Below, one piece after another: positions 1 to 7,447 of a stretch of DNA of 14,193 nt. The translations under genes and the position numbers were made by a program. The stretch covers positions 1-14,193 of the forward strand of contig DLPV01000059.1 of assembly GCA_002477465.1 (NCBI GenBank). The letters run 5' to 3'. The stretch is from Gammaproteobacteria bacterium UBA7449. Lineage in GTDB: Bacteria > Pseudomonadota > Gammaproteobacteria > Pseudomonadales > Pseudohongiellaceae. The notes under the pieces were generated by a model, which was not told the origin of the DNA, searched no databases, and was given only the letters and a program-made list of their open reading frames with translations. Positions within the stretch are counted from its first letter, which is position 1. Every line of letters begins with the position of its first letter.

Positions 1-41
1 GCTTGTAGTTATTGCCTGTAGTTGCTGCTTGTAATTATTGC
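1..41. repeat. Imperfect direct repeat at the window edge
   Basis: GCTTGTAGTTATTGC at 1-15 recurs as GCTTGTAATTATTGC at 27-41, with 14 of 15 bases identical and a 26-base period. The 11 bases between them (CTGTAGTTGCT) repeat part of the same theme. The array may continue left of the window. It lies downstream of the minus-strand gene ending at 98. No function is evident. Confidence 0.5.
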
Positions 42-97
42 TTATTGTTCAGGTGAGCATTTTATTGCCTTGACAGTCAGAATCAAAACCATAAAAG

Positions 98-1879
98 CTA
101 CATCCCTAATCCCATTACCTCTTGCTCTTGCGCATTGATTGATTCAATGAGCTCCGCCCGAAACTCTTCTCGATTGAACTCTTCCTCAAGTCGAAGCAGA
201 AAATAGTCGACTGACACCCCGCCTGCGATACCAACAACAGCACCAACAGCGGCACCCGCCAGCGTGCCAAGACCGGGGATCACAGAACCAATGACCGCGC
301 CCGTCGCAGTGCCCGCTGCGCCCGTAACTGCCTTGCTACCAAGAGCCTTTGTTACCGCCGTTGCCGCAAGCTTGATCAGCCCCTTTGCGGTAATCTTGGT
401 CACCACCGCGGTCACGATTGCGCCACTGATGACGCCGGCACCCCCTCTTGCGCGCGTGGTAGTGACAGATGGAATGTTTTCCATGCTGGGCAGTTCAAAT
501 GTATTCAGCGGCCGCGACTCTACAATCTGATAGCTACCATCGGACAGCTCCATCTCGTCCAGCAACACTCCAAGCTTGTTCTGGTAGTCGATTCTTAAGG
601 CTTCATTTTCAGCAAGCAATTCTGCCAGCAGTCTTTCATATTCAGCGAAGGGTTCTCCAGCGAGTAGATTAATTGTCAGGTCATTACGAATTCGCGTCTC
701 GATATTGCCGGAGACAAGGCTGGCGATGCGCAGATATTCTTGTGGGAGACTGTAGTAACTGTCCAGAAACGGATCTACATTGGCTCGCAGTTTTTCGAAC
801 CCCTCAGCCAAAGCTGCATCCACAAGCGCAGCCCGCGCATCGATTGCTCTAACTGTTTCGAGCTTCAAGGCATCGACCTCAGCAACTGTGCCGGGGCGCA
901 TTACTCTCTCACCTATGCGCTCTGCGGTGGGAATGACCTGTTGCCTGACTTGTTCCAGCAGCTGAACTGACTCAGAGGAACTTCGCACCTGCTGCTCAAG
1001 CAGGCTGGCAACGCCGGGCAGAATAAACAGCAACAGCACGACCACATAGGCCGTAGTTTGTAGCGCGGCCTGAAAGCTAACAGGTTCTGGCTCTGCTGTT
1101 TTGGAAAGCGGATTCACTATACGTCGCAGCTCCACACCCGGAATCAGGAACGCCGAACACATCATGCTCAGGTTTAGAAAGAGTGCTGAGGTGGGCAGCA
1201 CCACCAGAAAGAACTGCAGCAGACTAAACCCGTCGCTATAGTCAAAAGCGACTCGCTTGAGATCATGAAAGGTCTGGCTCCAGAGCAATGTGAGCTGCAT
1301 AAACTGGCTGCTGTCAGCAGCGGTGTTGAGCCCGTTGGTTGCAACGGCTGGAGACGACGCATTTGACACAAGGCTAAGCAGTAGCGGCATCAGCAACATC
1401 GCTACGATGTACAAGACAGTCATTGCTAGAGGTACTATCCAACCCGTGAGAACGAGGGCACGGTGGAAGACCAGATAGGGTTTAAACTCTCCTTGCACCA
1501 GACGCTGAAAACGCCGAAAGAACAGCCAGAGTGCGGGAATTGTCAGCAGAGCCAGCAGCCATTCGAACCACGACAGGTAAACTAACCAGAGTAATGTGAA
1601 GTAGCCGAACACAAGACTGTAGACCAGCCAGCAGACTGTCATGATGAGGCGACCACTAAACAAGCTGAATAAGATGCCGCGCTGGTGATAGGCATTCAGG
1701 TCAAGAATGCGGCGAACGGTCAGACTATAAAGTCTGATAACGAGGATCGGCCCACCCACTATCACCGTGCCCAACAGCGCTAACCAAATGGACTCGCTGC
1801 GCCCGAGTTGATTGGCGATGAGGTAGACAATGGCAACCCAGCTTGTCGAGAAAACAAGATAGTTACCCAAATTCGGCAT
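98..1879 (-). CDS. Large multi-pass membrane protein of unknown function with a Gly/Ala-rich C-terminus
   Basis: I do not recognise this 593-residue protein. The N-terminal half is strongly hydrophobic, with likely membrane segments near residues 7-24, 32-50, 77-96, 103-121, 141-171, 219-247 and 276-294. A mostly helical, charged soluble stretch follows at about 295-477. Residues 479-562 are then a Gly/Ala/Val-rich stretch with glycine-zipper-like spacing (for example GAVIGSVIPGLGTLAGAAVG), broken by Lys-containing segments. The tail is acidic and polar (LEEEFNREEFRAELIES). The start is supported by AGGAG at 1889-1893 (minus sense), nine bases before ATG. It is the last gene of the minus-strand series, separated from the next upstream gene by 183 bases, so it may have its own promoter. 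The glycine-rich part could be membrane hairpins or a self-associating segment. No catalytic motif is visible. Confidence 0.8.
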   Translation of the reverse strand: MPNLGNYLVFSTSWVAIVYLIANQLGRSESIWLALLGTVIVGGPILVIRLYSLTVRRILDLNAYHQRGILFSLFSGRLIMTVCWLVYSLVFGYFTLLWLVYLSWFEWLLALLTIPALWLFFRRFQRLVQGEFKPYLVFHRALVLTGWIVPLAMTVLYIVAMLLMPLLLSLVSNASSPAVATNGLNTAADSSQFMQLTLLWSQTFHDLKRVAFDYSDGFSLLQFFLVVLPTSALFLNLSMMCSAFLIPGVELRRIVNPLSKTAEPEPVSFQAALQTTAYVVVLLLFILPGVASLLEQQVRSSSESVQLLEQVRQQVIPTAERIGERVMRPGTVAEVDALKLETVRAIDARAALVDAALAEGFEKLRANVDPFLDSYYSLPQEYLRIASLVSGNIETRIRNDLTINLLAGEPFAEYERLLAELLAENEALRIDYQNKLGVLLDEMELSDGSYQIVESRPLNTFELPSMENIPSVTTTRARGGAGVISGAIVTAVVTKITAKGLIKLAATAVTKALGSKAVTGAAGTATGAVIGSVIPGLGTLAGAAVGAVVGIAGGVSVDYFLLRLEEEFNREEFRAELIESINAQEQEVMGLGM

Positions 1880-2062
1880 CTGCCAATTCTCCTAAGTGAC
1901 GGGTCTTAAGTAGGCATTACTAAAATCATCCTACCCCCTCTACCCTTGTGCCGTCGAGTCAGCCAACACTGAGTGGTCAGAATAAAATTGGAAATAGGGT
2001 TGAGATTTGGAACCTAGTTTATAGAAGGCGTGCAGAATCGAGGTTCACCCCAAAGCACTTTC

Positions 2063-2389
2063 TTACGACTCTTGCAACGGCTGCGGACCCTGAGAGAGTG
2101 ACGCCGCCCTCTCCGCCAGTGCGTTAGCTTCTACTAACTTGTTTGCCTGCTTGATTCCCCAGACATAGAAAATCAGCAAAATAATCAAACAGACTATGCC
2201 GACATTCACGTGTCGAGAGATGAGCTGCTCCCAACTCCAGGTGTAGTAGTTGATCAGCTTGAAGGCATCCGTTGGCTCGCCACCGGTGAGCCCGTAGGGA
2301 ACTGCAAGGCGATCGTCGGCAGCGCGCCACCAGGTCATAAACATATCTGCAAAAGCAGCCGCGCCAATGCCAATGAATCCCCACCGCAA
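2063..2389 (-). CDS. Small two-segment membrane protein, probable non-AUG start
   Basis: This 108-residue hypothetical protein has a hydrophobic segment right at the start (WGFIGIGAAAFADMFMTWW) and a second at about residues 62-82 (VNVGIVCLIILLIFYVWGI). The intervening loop is polar, and the C-terminus is Ala/Gln-rich and cytoplasmic-looking. The start given is TTG at 2389. The same frame stays open upstream all the way to the nucleoside transporter stop at 2513-2515 but contains no ATG or GTG. The only other usual-type option is CTG at 2449. None has a well-spaced ribosome-binding site. The reading frame looks real, because it has coherent hydrophobic segments and well-behaved codons. The N-terminus is uncertain and may include about 20 more residues (LTRIEQRRGVHWTLQNYSGG). 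It lies in tandem behind the nucleoside transporter gene. Confidence 0.55.
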   Translation of the reverse strand: MRWGFIGIGAAAFADMFMTWWRAADDRLAVPYGLTGGEPTDAFKLINYYTWSWEQLISRHVNVGIVCLIILLIFYVWGIKQANKLVEANALAERAASLSQGPQPLQES

Positions 2390-2512
2390 TCCACCGCTAT
2401 AGTTTTGAAGCGTCCAATGGACTCCCCTGCGTTGTTCAATTCGGGTCAGATTTTGATAGTCGCATTTTTCGTGAGAGCACGCATCAAGTTCACCTGAAGT
2501 TGGCGCGTGCGC

Positions 2513-3736
2513 TCAAAGAATCAGACTGACAACGCAACCCGTCATCAATGTCGCCACATTACCAAGCAGCAATGCGGTAAAAGTGACATCAACAACTTCC
2601 TTGCGGCGCTCAGGCATGATTACCACCAGCCCGGCGATGATAATTCCACAGCTCGCTATATTGGCGAAGCCGCACATGCTATAGGCGATGACTATAATTT
2701 GTTTATCGGAGAATTCGGTAACGTCAGCCAGAGCCAGGTAAGCCACAAACTCGTTCAAAACAACTTTCGTGCCCATCAACTCACCAGCCAATGCCGCGTT
2801 GGTCCAGTCGAATCCTACCAGCCACATGACCGGACGCAGTAATTGGCTGAAGATCAACCCCAGGTTGAGATCAGCATGAATCAGCGCCAACATATCATCC
2901 AACAGATAGATAAAGGCAAACAGCACAACGATGATCGCCGCAATAGAAATGATCATCCTTACGGCATCATCTACCGCATCTAACAGCACTTCGATCCAGG
3001 TCTTGTCGCTGCGGGGGATTTGCATGACGTCGAGGTCAGACGGCTGGGTGGGTTGAAACACATGCGCAAGGGTCAGCGCAGCCGGCACACTGATTATCGA
3101 AGCCGTTAGCAAGTGGCTCAAAGAGCCAGGCAAGGTTTGTTCCAACACACTGGCATACAGGATGATGACGGTGCCGGCTATGGTTGCCATGGAGCAAAGA
3201 ACAAGCGCCAGTAGTTCGCCCCTTGAAAGACGATTCAAATAGGGCTTGATAATCAGCGGTGCCTCGATAGTCCCGAAGAAGATAGTCGATGCTGCACCAA
3301 GGCCGAGCGCACCGGAAAGCCCAAAGGTTCGGCGCAGGCCTTTGCCCAACCATTCCACAATAAAACTCAGCACACCGAAATGAAACAACATGGCAGACAA
3401 GACCGTAACAACTAATATCAGTGGCAACACCTGAAACGCGATGATGAAGGAGTTGTCTGGTGCGACTACTTCGAACGGTGCCGGACCGCCAGCAACGTAA
3501 CCAAACATATATCGGGACGCGCGATCGGTAACGCTTTGTAGTGCGCTCACTACTGCGTTGAGACTCAACAGGCCATTGGCAACAAATGGAACTCTTAACA
3601 AAAAGAACGCGATAGCCAACTGCATGGCGAGACCGACGGCAATTCGCTTTGCTGACACCGCACTGCGGTCGCGGGAAATCGCGAACACAAATCCGAGAAA
3701 CACTATCAGGCCTAATACAGGTTGCAGGTAACTCAT
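2513..3736 (-). CDS. Concentrative nucleoside transporter (CNT/NupC family)
   Basis: This is a 407-residue inner-membrane protein of the CNT family, which imports nucleosides by sodium or proton symport. Family signatures are present in order: GTIEAPLIIKPYL at about 155-167, MGTKVVLNEFVAYL at about 321-334, and CGFANIASCGI at about 355-365. The conserved Glu of the first two motifs and the Asn and Ser of the third bind the ribose and base in characterised members. The first motif reads G-T-I-E where many CNTs have G-Q-(S/T)-E, so the base-contacting pair is altered and substrate preference may differ from textbook NupC. The length matches bacterial CNTs. The ATG overlaps the stop of the upstream CDP-alcohol phosphatidyltransferase gene by four bases (ATGA), implying co-transcription and translational coupling. 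The family call is firm; the substrate is not. Confidence 0.93.
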   Translation of the reverse strand: MSYLQPVLGLIVFLGFVFAISRDRSAVSAKRIAVGLAMQLAIAFFLLRVPFVANGLLSLNAVVSALQSVTDRASRYMFGYVAGGPAPFEVVAPDNSFIIAFQVLPLILVVTVLSAMLFHFGVLSFIVEWLGKGLRRTFGLSGALGLGAASTIFFGTIEAPLIIKPYLNRLSRGELLALVLCSMATIAGTVIILYASVLEQTLPGSLSHLLTASIISVPAALTLAHVFQPTQPSDLDVMQIPRSDKTWIEVLLDAVDDAVRMIISIAAIIVVLFAFIYLLDDMLALIHADLNLGLIFSQLLRPVMWLVGFDWTNAALAGELMGTKVVLNEFVAYLALADVTEFSDKQIIVIAYSMCGFANIASCGIIIAGLVVIMPERRKEVVDVTFTALLLGNVATLMTGCVVSLIL

Positions 3737-4356
3737 TCGTCAGGCTCCAGTTCACGTGGAGACAACTCAGTCCGCGCCAACAGCAGACGCGCCAGAATAG
3801 TCACAGCTAGCACTGCCAGCCAAATCCAGGTAGTGACTGCAAGCCAGGCTGGAAACAATAGAAACATGCTATAGGCGATGCCTGTCTCTCCCCCTTCTGC
3901 CAGGCCCGTAGCCAGGCGCAAGCCTCTGCCGCTGGAATCTTCCAGGCCACGTTTGTTTTCAAACCCTCCCAAACCCAGCGCACCACTGATGCACAGAACA
4001 TAACAGAACAACATGAGCAGCCACTGTGTGTTGTATTCCGGCCATACCGAACTGAATGCCAGCACCATCGCTGAATACGCCAGCATGTCGAACTGGATAT
4101 CGAGAAACGCACCAAAGTCAGAAGCCTTATTGAACTGCCGCGCATAAATACCGTCCAGCGCATCCAGCAATCGCGAAAGCCACCAGACCACAAGCGCCGC
4201 CAAAAAATTCTCCTGCACCACCAGCCACGCCGCCCCAAGCGCAATAGCCAAGCCCAGACAGGTAACCTGGTTCGGCGTTAGCCCAATCCTATTAAGCAAT
4301 CGGACCAAAGGGTCAACGTAACGGGGCAAAAGCTCGCGGAAACTATTGTCGATCAT
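3733..4356 (-). CDS. CDP-alcohol phosphatidyltransferase family membrane enzyme
   Basis: This 207-residue protein carries the complete CDP-alcohol phosphatidyltransferase signature D-x2-D-G-x2-A-R-x8-G-x3-D-x3-D. Here it is D65, D68, G69, A72, R73, G82, D86 and D90, the residues that bind the metals and the CDP-linked donor. The family transfers a phosphoalcohol or phosphatidyl group with release of CMP, at the cytoplasmic face of the inner membrane. About six hydrophobic segments follow the usual layout, with the motif between the first and second thirds. It is not close enough to PgsA, PssA or Pcs by eye to name the acceptor. It ends in a four-base overlap with the nucleoside transporter gene. 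The start at 4356 has only a weak purine stretch (AAAGAAA) ahead of it. The upstream gene ends 112 bases away. Confidence 0.9.
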   Translation of the reverse strand: MIDNSFRELLPRYVDPLVRLLNRIGLTPNQVTCLGLAIALGAAWLVVQENFLAALVVWWLSRLLDALDGIYARQFNKASDFGAFLDIQFDMLAYSAMVLAFSSVWPEYNTQWLLMLFCYVLCISGALGLGGFENKRGLEDSSGRGLRLATGLAEGGETGIAYSMFLLFPAWLAVTTWIWLAVLAVTILARLLLARTELSPRELEPDE

Positions 4357-4468
4357 TTTCTTTAGAGGCTAGTCTTTGGGCCAGGATTTTTCTTGAATAG
4401 TGGCATGAAAACCGGGGGCAGACCACGATCTAGATTTTCGTATCGGAATCGGATAACTCCAAAACACT

Positions 4469-5356
4469 CTAAGGTAAATCAACACACATCATGTCTTCCG
4501 CCACCAGAATATCTCCAGAATAGTTATCAGCCAGAATTTGAAGATTCTCCTGCAATTGATCTGGATCGGACGAAGAGATATGGCTTACGACGACCTGACC
4601 GACATTGGCTGCCTCTGCCATCTGCCCCCAGACAGTGGGCGTAGCGTGCAGATCCGCGATGAAACCGGTGGCGTTTTCGTTGGCTGCCATGTGAATCACC
4701 AGGGAATCCACACCACGAATAAAATCGACAAAGATGGGATTGGAACCCGTCTGGTCACTGGTGAAACCGATACTCGAGTCACCGACTTTGATCCTGTAAC
4801 CGAGAGTTGGAACGTCTCCATGGGGCACTCCCATTGCGGTTACAGTGATGTTGTCCTGTTGCCACACCGGGGTGAGCTCTGACGTTGCCAATTCGATGAC
4901 GTTGATGTCCACGCGGCCCCGGAAAATTTCATAAACACCAGCCTCCCCGAAGACCAGGTCGTTAAAGCGAGATATGGAAGGGAATACATCACTGCCTGTA
5001 GGACCAGCGAGGTCGAAAGACCCTCCGCCTGGCCACAGAATAGCGGGCAGCTCTGCGCTATGATCCGGGTGCAGGTGACTCAAAGCCACCAAGTCGATCT
5101 GCTCCATAGTCGCGCCGGACTGGTGAAAATGGTTCTTGCTGCCGCTGCCTGCATCAACCAGCACTTTGCTCTCGCCATTCACCCAAAGCAGATAGGCAGA
5201 AGAGGCACGACCCATCGAGTCACCAGGACCACCCGAGCCCAATATCTGCAGCTGTACGCCATTGGCACTGCAGGCAGCATAGGAGATGGTGCCGACTAAG
5301 GAGAAGATGCAGCCCGCGATCAAGCCGCCCAGTGGTTTCGCTTTGATGACAGCCAT
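4469..5356 (-). CDS. Secreted metallo-beta-lactamase-fold hydrolase (RNase Z / AtsA-like branch)
   Basis: This 295-residue protein has an N-terminal Sec signal sequence, with cleavage likely after SYA at about residue 27. It therefore probably works in the periplasm. Metal ligands of the metallo-beta-lactamase fold are visible: H94-x-H96-x-D98-H99 (SHLHPDHS), H179 (VPHGD), D201 (TSDQT) and H259 (VSHIS). The early GSGGPG motif and the overall spacing match the tRNase Z/arylsulfatase-like branch rather than antibiotic-hydrolysing enzymes. The natural substrate could be a phosphodiester, a sulfate ester or a lactone, and the sequence does not decide. Cys29 and Cys291 could form a disulfide in the mature protein. 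It lies 71 bases after the class V PLP enzyme gene. A GAGAG ribosome-binding site precedes the ATG by five bases. Confidence 0.85.
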   Translation of the reverse strand: MAVIKAKPLGGLIAGCIFSLVGTISYAACSANGVQLQILGSGGPGDSMGRASSAYLLWVNGESKVLVDAGSGSKNHFHQSGATMEQIDLVALSHLHPDHSAELPAILWPGGGSFDLAGPTGSDVFPSISRFNDLVFGEAGVYEIFRGRVDINVIELATSELTPVWQQDNITVTAMGVPHGDVPTLGYRIKVGDSSIGFTSDQTGSNPIFVDFIRGVDSLVIHMAANENATGFIADLHATPTVWGQMAEAANVGQVVVSHISSSDPDQLQENLQILADNYSGDILVAEDMMCVDLP

Positions 5357-5390
5357 AGATTCTCTCGATGATCAGTTTTTTTAGTGTATA

Positions 5391-5396
5391 TTTATA
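5391..5396 (-). promoter_or_regulatory. Candidate -10 element for the metallo-beta-lactamase-fold gene
   Basis: On the minus strand the hexamer TATAAA lies 35 bases upstream of the ATG at 5356, within the 71-base gap after the PLP enzyme gene. No good -35 hexamer is seen at 16-18 bases. A perfect palindrome GCTTGGCCAAGC (5407-5418) sits where a -35 or operator would be. This suggests the gene could be transcribed separately. Confidence 0.3.
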
Positions 5397-5427
5397 GCAC
5401 CTGAAAGCTTGGCCAAGCGTGACAAGC

Positions 5428-6687
5428 TCACCCCAAAATTTCCTCAAGCGCGGCCACCAGTTCATCCACTTCATCGAACGTGTTGTAGTGGGCGAACGAT
5501 ACCCGTACCACACCGCTATTGTCGGCAAGATCAAGATACTCAACCAATCGCCGTGCGTGGAAGTCACCAAAGCGGATTGCGATGTGGTATTTATCCATGG
5601 CCTGGCATATCTCTCCAGCATCTCTTCCTTCTACCTTGAAACTGATGGTTGGCACACGGCGCGCGTCATATCCATTTTCGATACCGATAATGCGACAGTC
5701 CTTGCGGCCGCGCAGATAGCTGAGCAAACTCTCTGCAAGCTTGTTCTCATGATCTGTGATGAAGTCGAACGCTAATTCGATATTGTCACGCACGGAAGCG
5801 CTGCCACTGTCACCCGCGCCACTGCGCGCACCAAGGTCCGAAAGATACTCAACGATTCCTGTGGTTGAGTAGGCTAACTCATAACTGGCGTTGCCGGGTT
5901 CCAGTTTCGCCGGCACTTTGTCCTTGCCGTAGAAATAGTGATAGAGATTATCGAGTTCGGCGAGCAATTCATACTTGCCATAGAGTACGGCGCCATGAGG
6001 CCCATACACCTTGTATAGGCTGAAGCCGAGAAAATCTACATCCCAAGCCTGCACATCGATAGCCCGATGCGGTGCGTAGGCCACGCAATCAACGCAGATC
6101 AGAGCGCCGCGGGCATGGACAAAATCAGCAATCTCGCCGACCGGGTTGATGGTGCCCAAAATATTAGAGACATGGGTCACTGCAACTAACTTCGTGCGCT
6201 CGGTCATCAGTTTGTCTAGGTCTTCGAGCTTAAGCTCCAGAGATTCTTTATCCAGGTCCCAGAATTTAATCTGTACCCCAATCTCTTGTAGCGACACCCA
6301 GGGTCCGATGTTGGACTCGTGATCAGACACAGTCACAATTATCTCGTCGCCTTCCTTAAGCTGACCGCGCATGCTGCGCGCGAGGTTTTGCATCGCGGTG
6401 GTTGAGGTTGGCGCAAACACAATCTCTTCTGGTCGACTCGCGTTTACCAATGTGGCTATGGCTTCCCTGCCAGACTGCAATGCGGCCGCTGCCTGCAGCG
6501 AAATATCGTAACTACCACCGATCTGTACGTTCTTGTTGAATAGGAAGTCATTCATGCGCTCCACTGCCCTGGCCAGAATCTGGGTGCCTCCTGCGTTGTC
6601 CATAAAGGCCCAGCCATTTTTCAATCCAGGGAACTGCTCACGCACATAGGCGATGTCTAACTTTGCTTGCTTGCTCAAACTACTCAT
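5428..6687 (-). CDS. Class V PLP-dependent enzyme, cysteine-desulfurase-like (VC1184-type subfamily)
   Basis: This is a 419-residue cytoplasmic fold-type I enzyme. The PLP-binding lysine is K226 (FSLYKVYGP), with H123 (SDHESN) to stack on the ring and D200 and H207 (CVDCVAYAPH) around the cofactor. The pattern fits the NifS/SufS-like subfamily annotated as cysteine desulfurase, VC1184 type. However, true group II desulfurases have an R-x-G-x-H-C-A loop near the C-terminus carrying the catalytic cysteine, and here the loop reads RFGDFHARRL (372-381) with no cysteine. A desulfurase role is therefore doubtful. Lyase, selenocysteine-lyase-like, aminotransferase or epimerase chemistry on an amino acid is as likely. 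The gene follows the ABC importer ATPase gene by 31 bases, which suggests it acts on the imported compound. A purine-rich GAGAGA lies just before the ATG. Confidence 0.88.
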   Translation of the reverse strand: MSSLSKQAKLDIAYVREQFPGLKNGWAFMDNAGGTQILARAVERMNDFLFNKNVQIGGSYDISLQAAAALQSGREAIATLVNASRPEEIVFAPTSTTAMQNLARSMRGQLKEGDEIIVTVSDHESNIGPWVSLQEIGVQIKFWDLDKESLELKLEDLDKLMTERTKLVAVTHVSNILGTINPVGEIADFVHARGALICVDCVAYAPHRAIDVQAWDVDFLGFSLYKVYGPHGAVLYGKYELLAELDNLYHYFYGKDKVPAKLEPGNASYELAYSTTGIVEYLSDLGARSGAGDSGSASVRDNIELAFDFITDHENKLAESLLSYLRGRKDCRIIGIENGYDARRVPTISFKVEGRDAGEICQAMDKYHIAIRFGDFHARRLVEYLDLADNSGVVRVSFAHYNTFDEVDELVAALEEILG

Positions 6688-6718
6688 TCTCTCTGTCTAG
6701 AATTCGATTAAATAGGGG

Positions 6719-7447
6719 TCAGTGCTGCAATACCGCATTCACAAAATCCCGCGTGCGCTGATGTTCTGGGTGATCGAAAATCTGCAACGGTGTACCTGCT
6801 TCGACAATCTTTCCCGCTTCCATAAAGATGACATGGTCCGCTACCTGCCGGGCGAAGCCCATCTCATGGGTAACCACCAACATGGTTACGCCCGATTCGG
6901 CCAGATCCTTCATCACATCCAGCACTTCCCCTACCATCTCCGGATCCAGAGCCGATGTCGGCTCATCGAACAGCATGACCCTTGGCCCCATAGCTAAAGC
7001 GCGGGCTATTGCCACGCGTTGCTGTTGCCCTCCCGAAAGCTGGCTTGGGTATTTGTCCGCCTGCGCCTCGATACCAACCTTCTGCATCAAGTCTTCGGCA
7101 ATTTTATTCGCTTCCTGCTCAGGTAGCTGCTGCACTCGAATAGGGGCCAGTACGATGTTTTGGCGGATCGTCATGTGGGGGAACAGATTAAAGGACTGGA
7201 ACACCATGCCCACTTCAGCACGAGCTGCCTTGTCTTGCCTGACATCCACGCCGCTGATTTTAATCAGGCTGTTATCGTCAAAACTCTCCAGGAAGTTAAT
7301 GCAGCGGATCAAGGTGGACTTACCGGAACCTGACGGCCCTACCACACACACCACCTCGCCCTCATTGATATCCAGGTCGACGCCGCCTAGCGCTTCAAAG
7401 CTCCCGAAGTGCTTAGTCAAATTTTTTATGGAGACAATCGGGGTCAC
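6719..7447 (-). CDS. Polar amino acid ABC importer, ATP-binding subunit (GlnQ/HisP type)
   Basis: This 242-residue cytoplasmic ATPase energises the importer encoded just upstream. All nucleotide-binding motifs are intact: Walker A GPSGSGKST at 37-45, Q-loop Q84, signature LSGGQQQR at 137-144, Walker B VMLFDE at 157-162, and the switch histidine H194. The long LSGGQQQRVAIARALAM stretch and DEPTSALDPEMVGEVL are typical of the polar amino acid uptake (PAAT) family. I place the start at GTG 7447 rather than an ATG 60 bases further upstream. The GTG has CAGGAG eight bases ahead and overlaps the fused-permease stop as GTGA, and the protein then begins VTPIVSIKNL as in relatives. The upstream ATG would add 20 residues that read through the permease coding sequence. 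The substrate is not predictable from this subunit. Confidence 0.95.
   Translation of the reverse strand: MTPIVSIKNLTKHFGSFEALGGVDLDINEGEVVCVVGPSGSGKSTLIRCINFLESFDDNSLIKISGVDVRQDKAARAEVGMVFQSFNLFPHMTIRQNIVLAPIRVQQLPEQEANKIAEDLMQKVGIEAQADKYPSQLSGGQQQRVAIARALAMGPRVMLFDEPTSALDPEMVGEVLDVMKDLAESGVTMLVVTHEMGFARQVADHVIFMEAGKIVEAGTPLQIFDHPEHQRTRDFVNAVLQH

Noticed and set aside
4469..5356. Antibiotic-resistance beta-lactamase
   Set aside because: The motif spacing and GSGGPG start fit the RNase Z/AtsA-like branch, and nothing nearby suggests a resistance context.
5406..5428. AGCTTG/CAAGCT hairpin after the PLP enzyme gene as a terminator
   Set aside because: The stem is short and no T-run follows in the minus direction, so read-through is likely.
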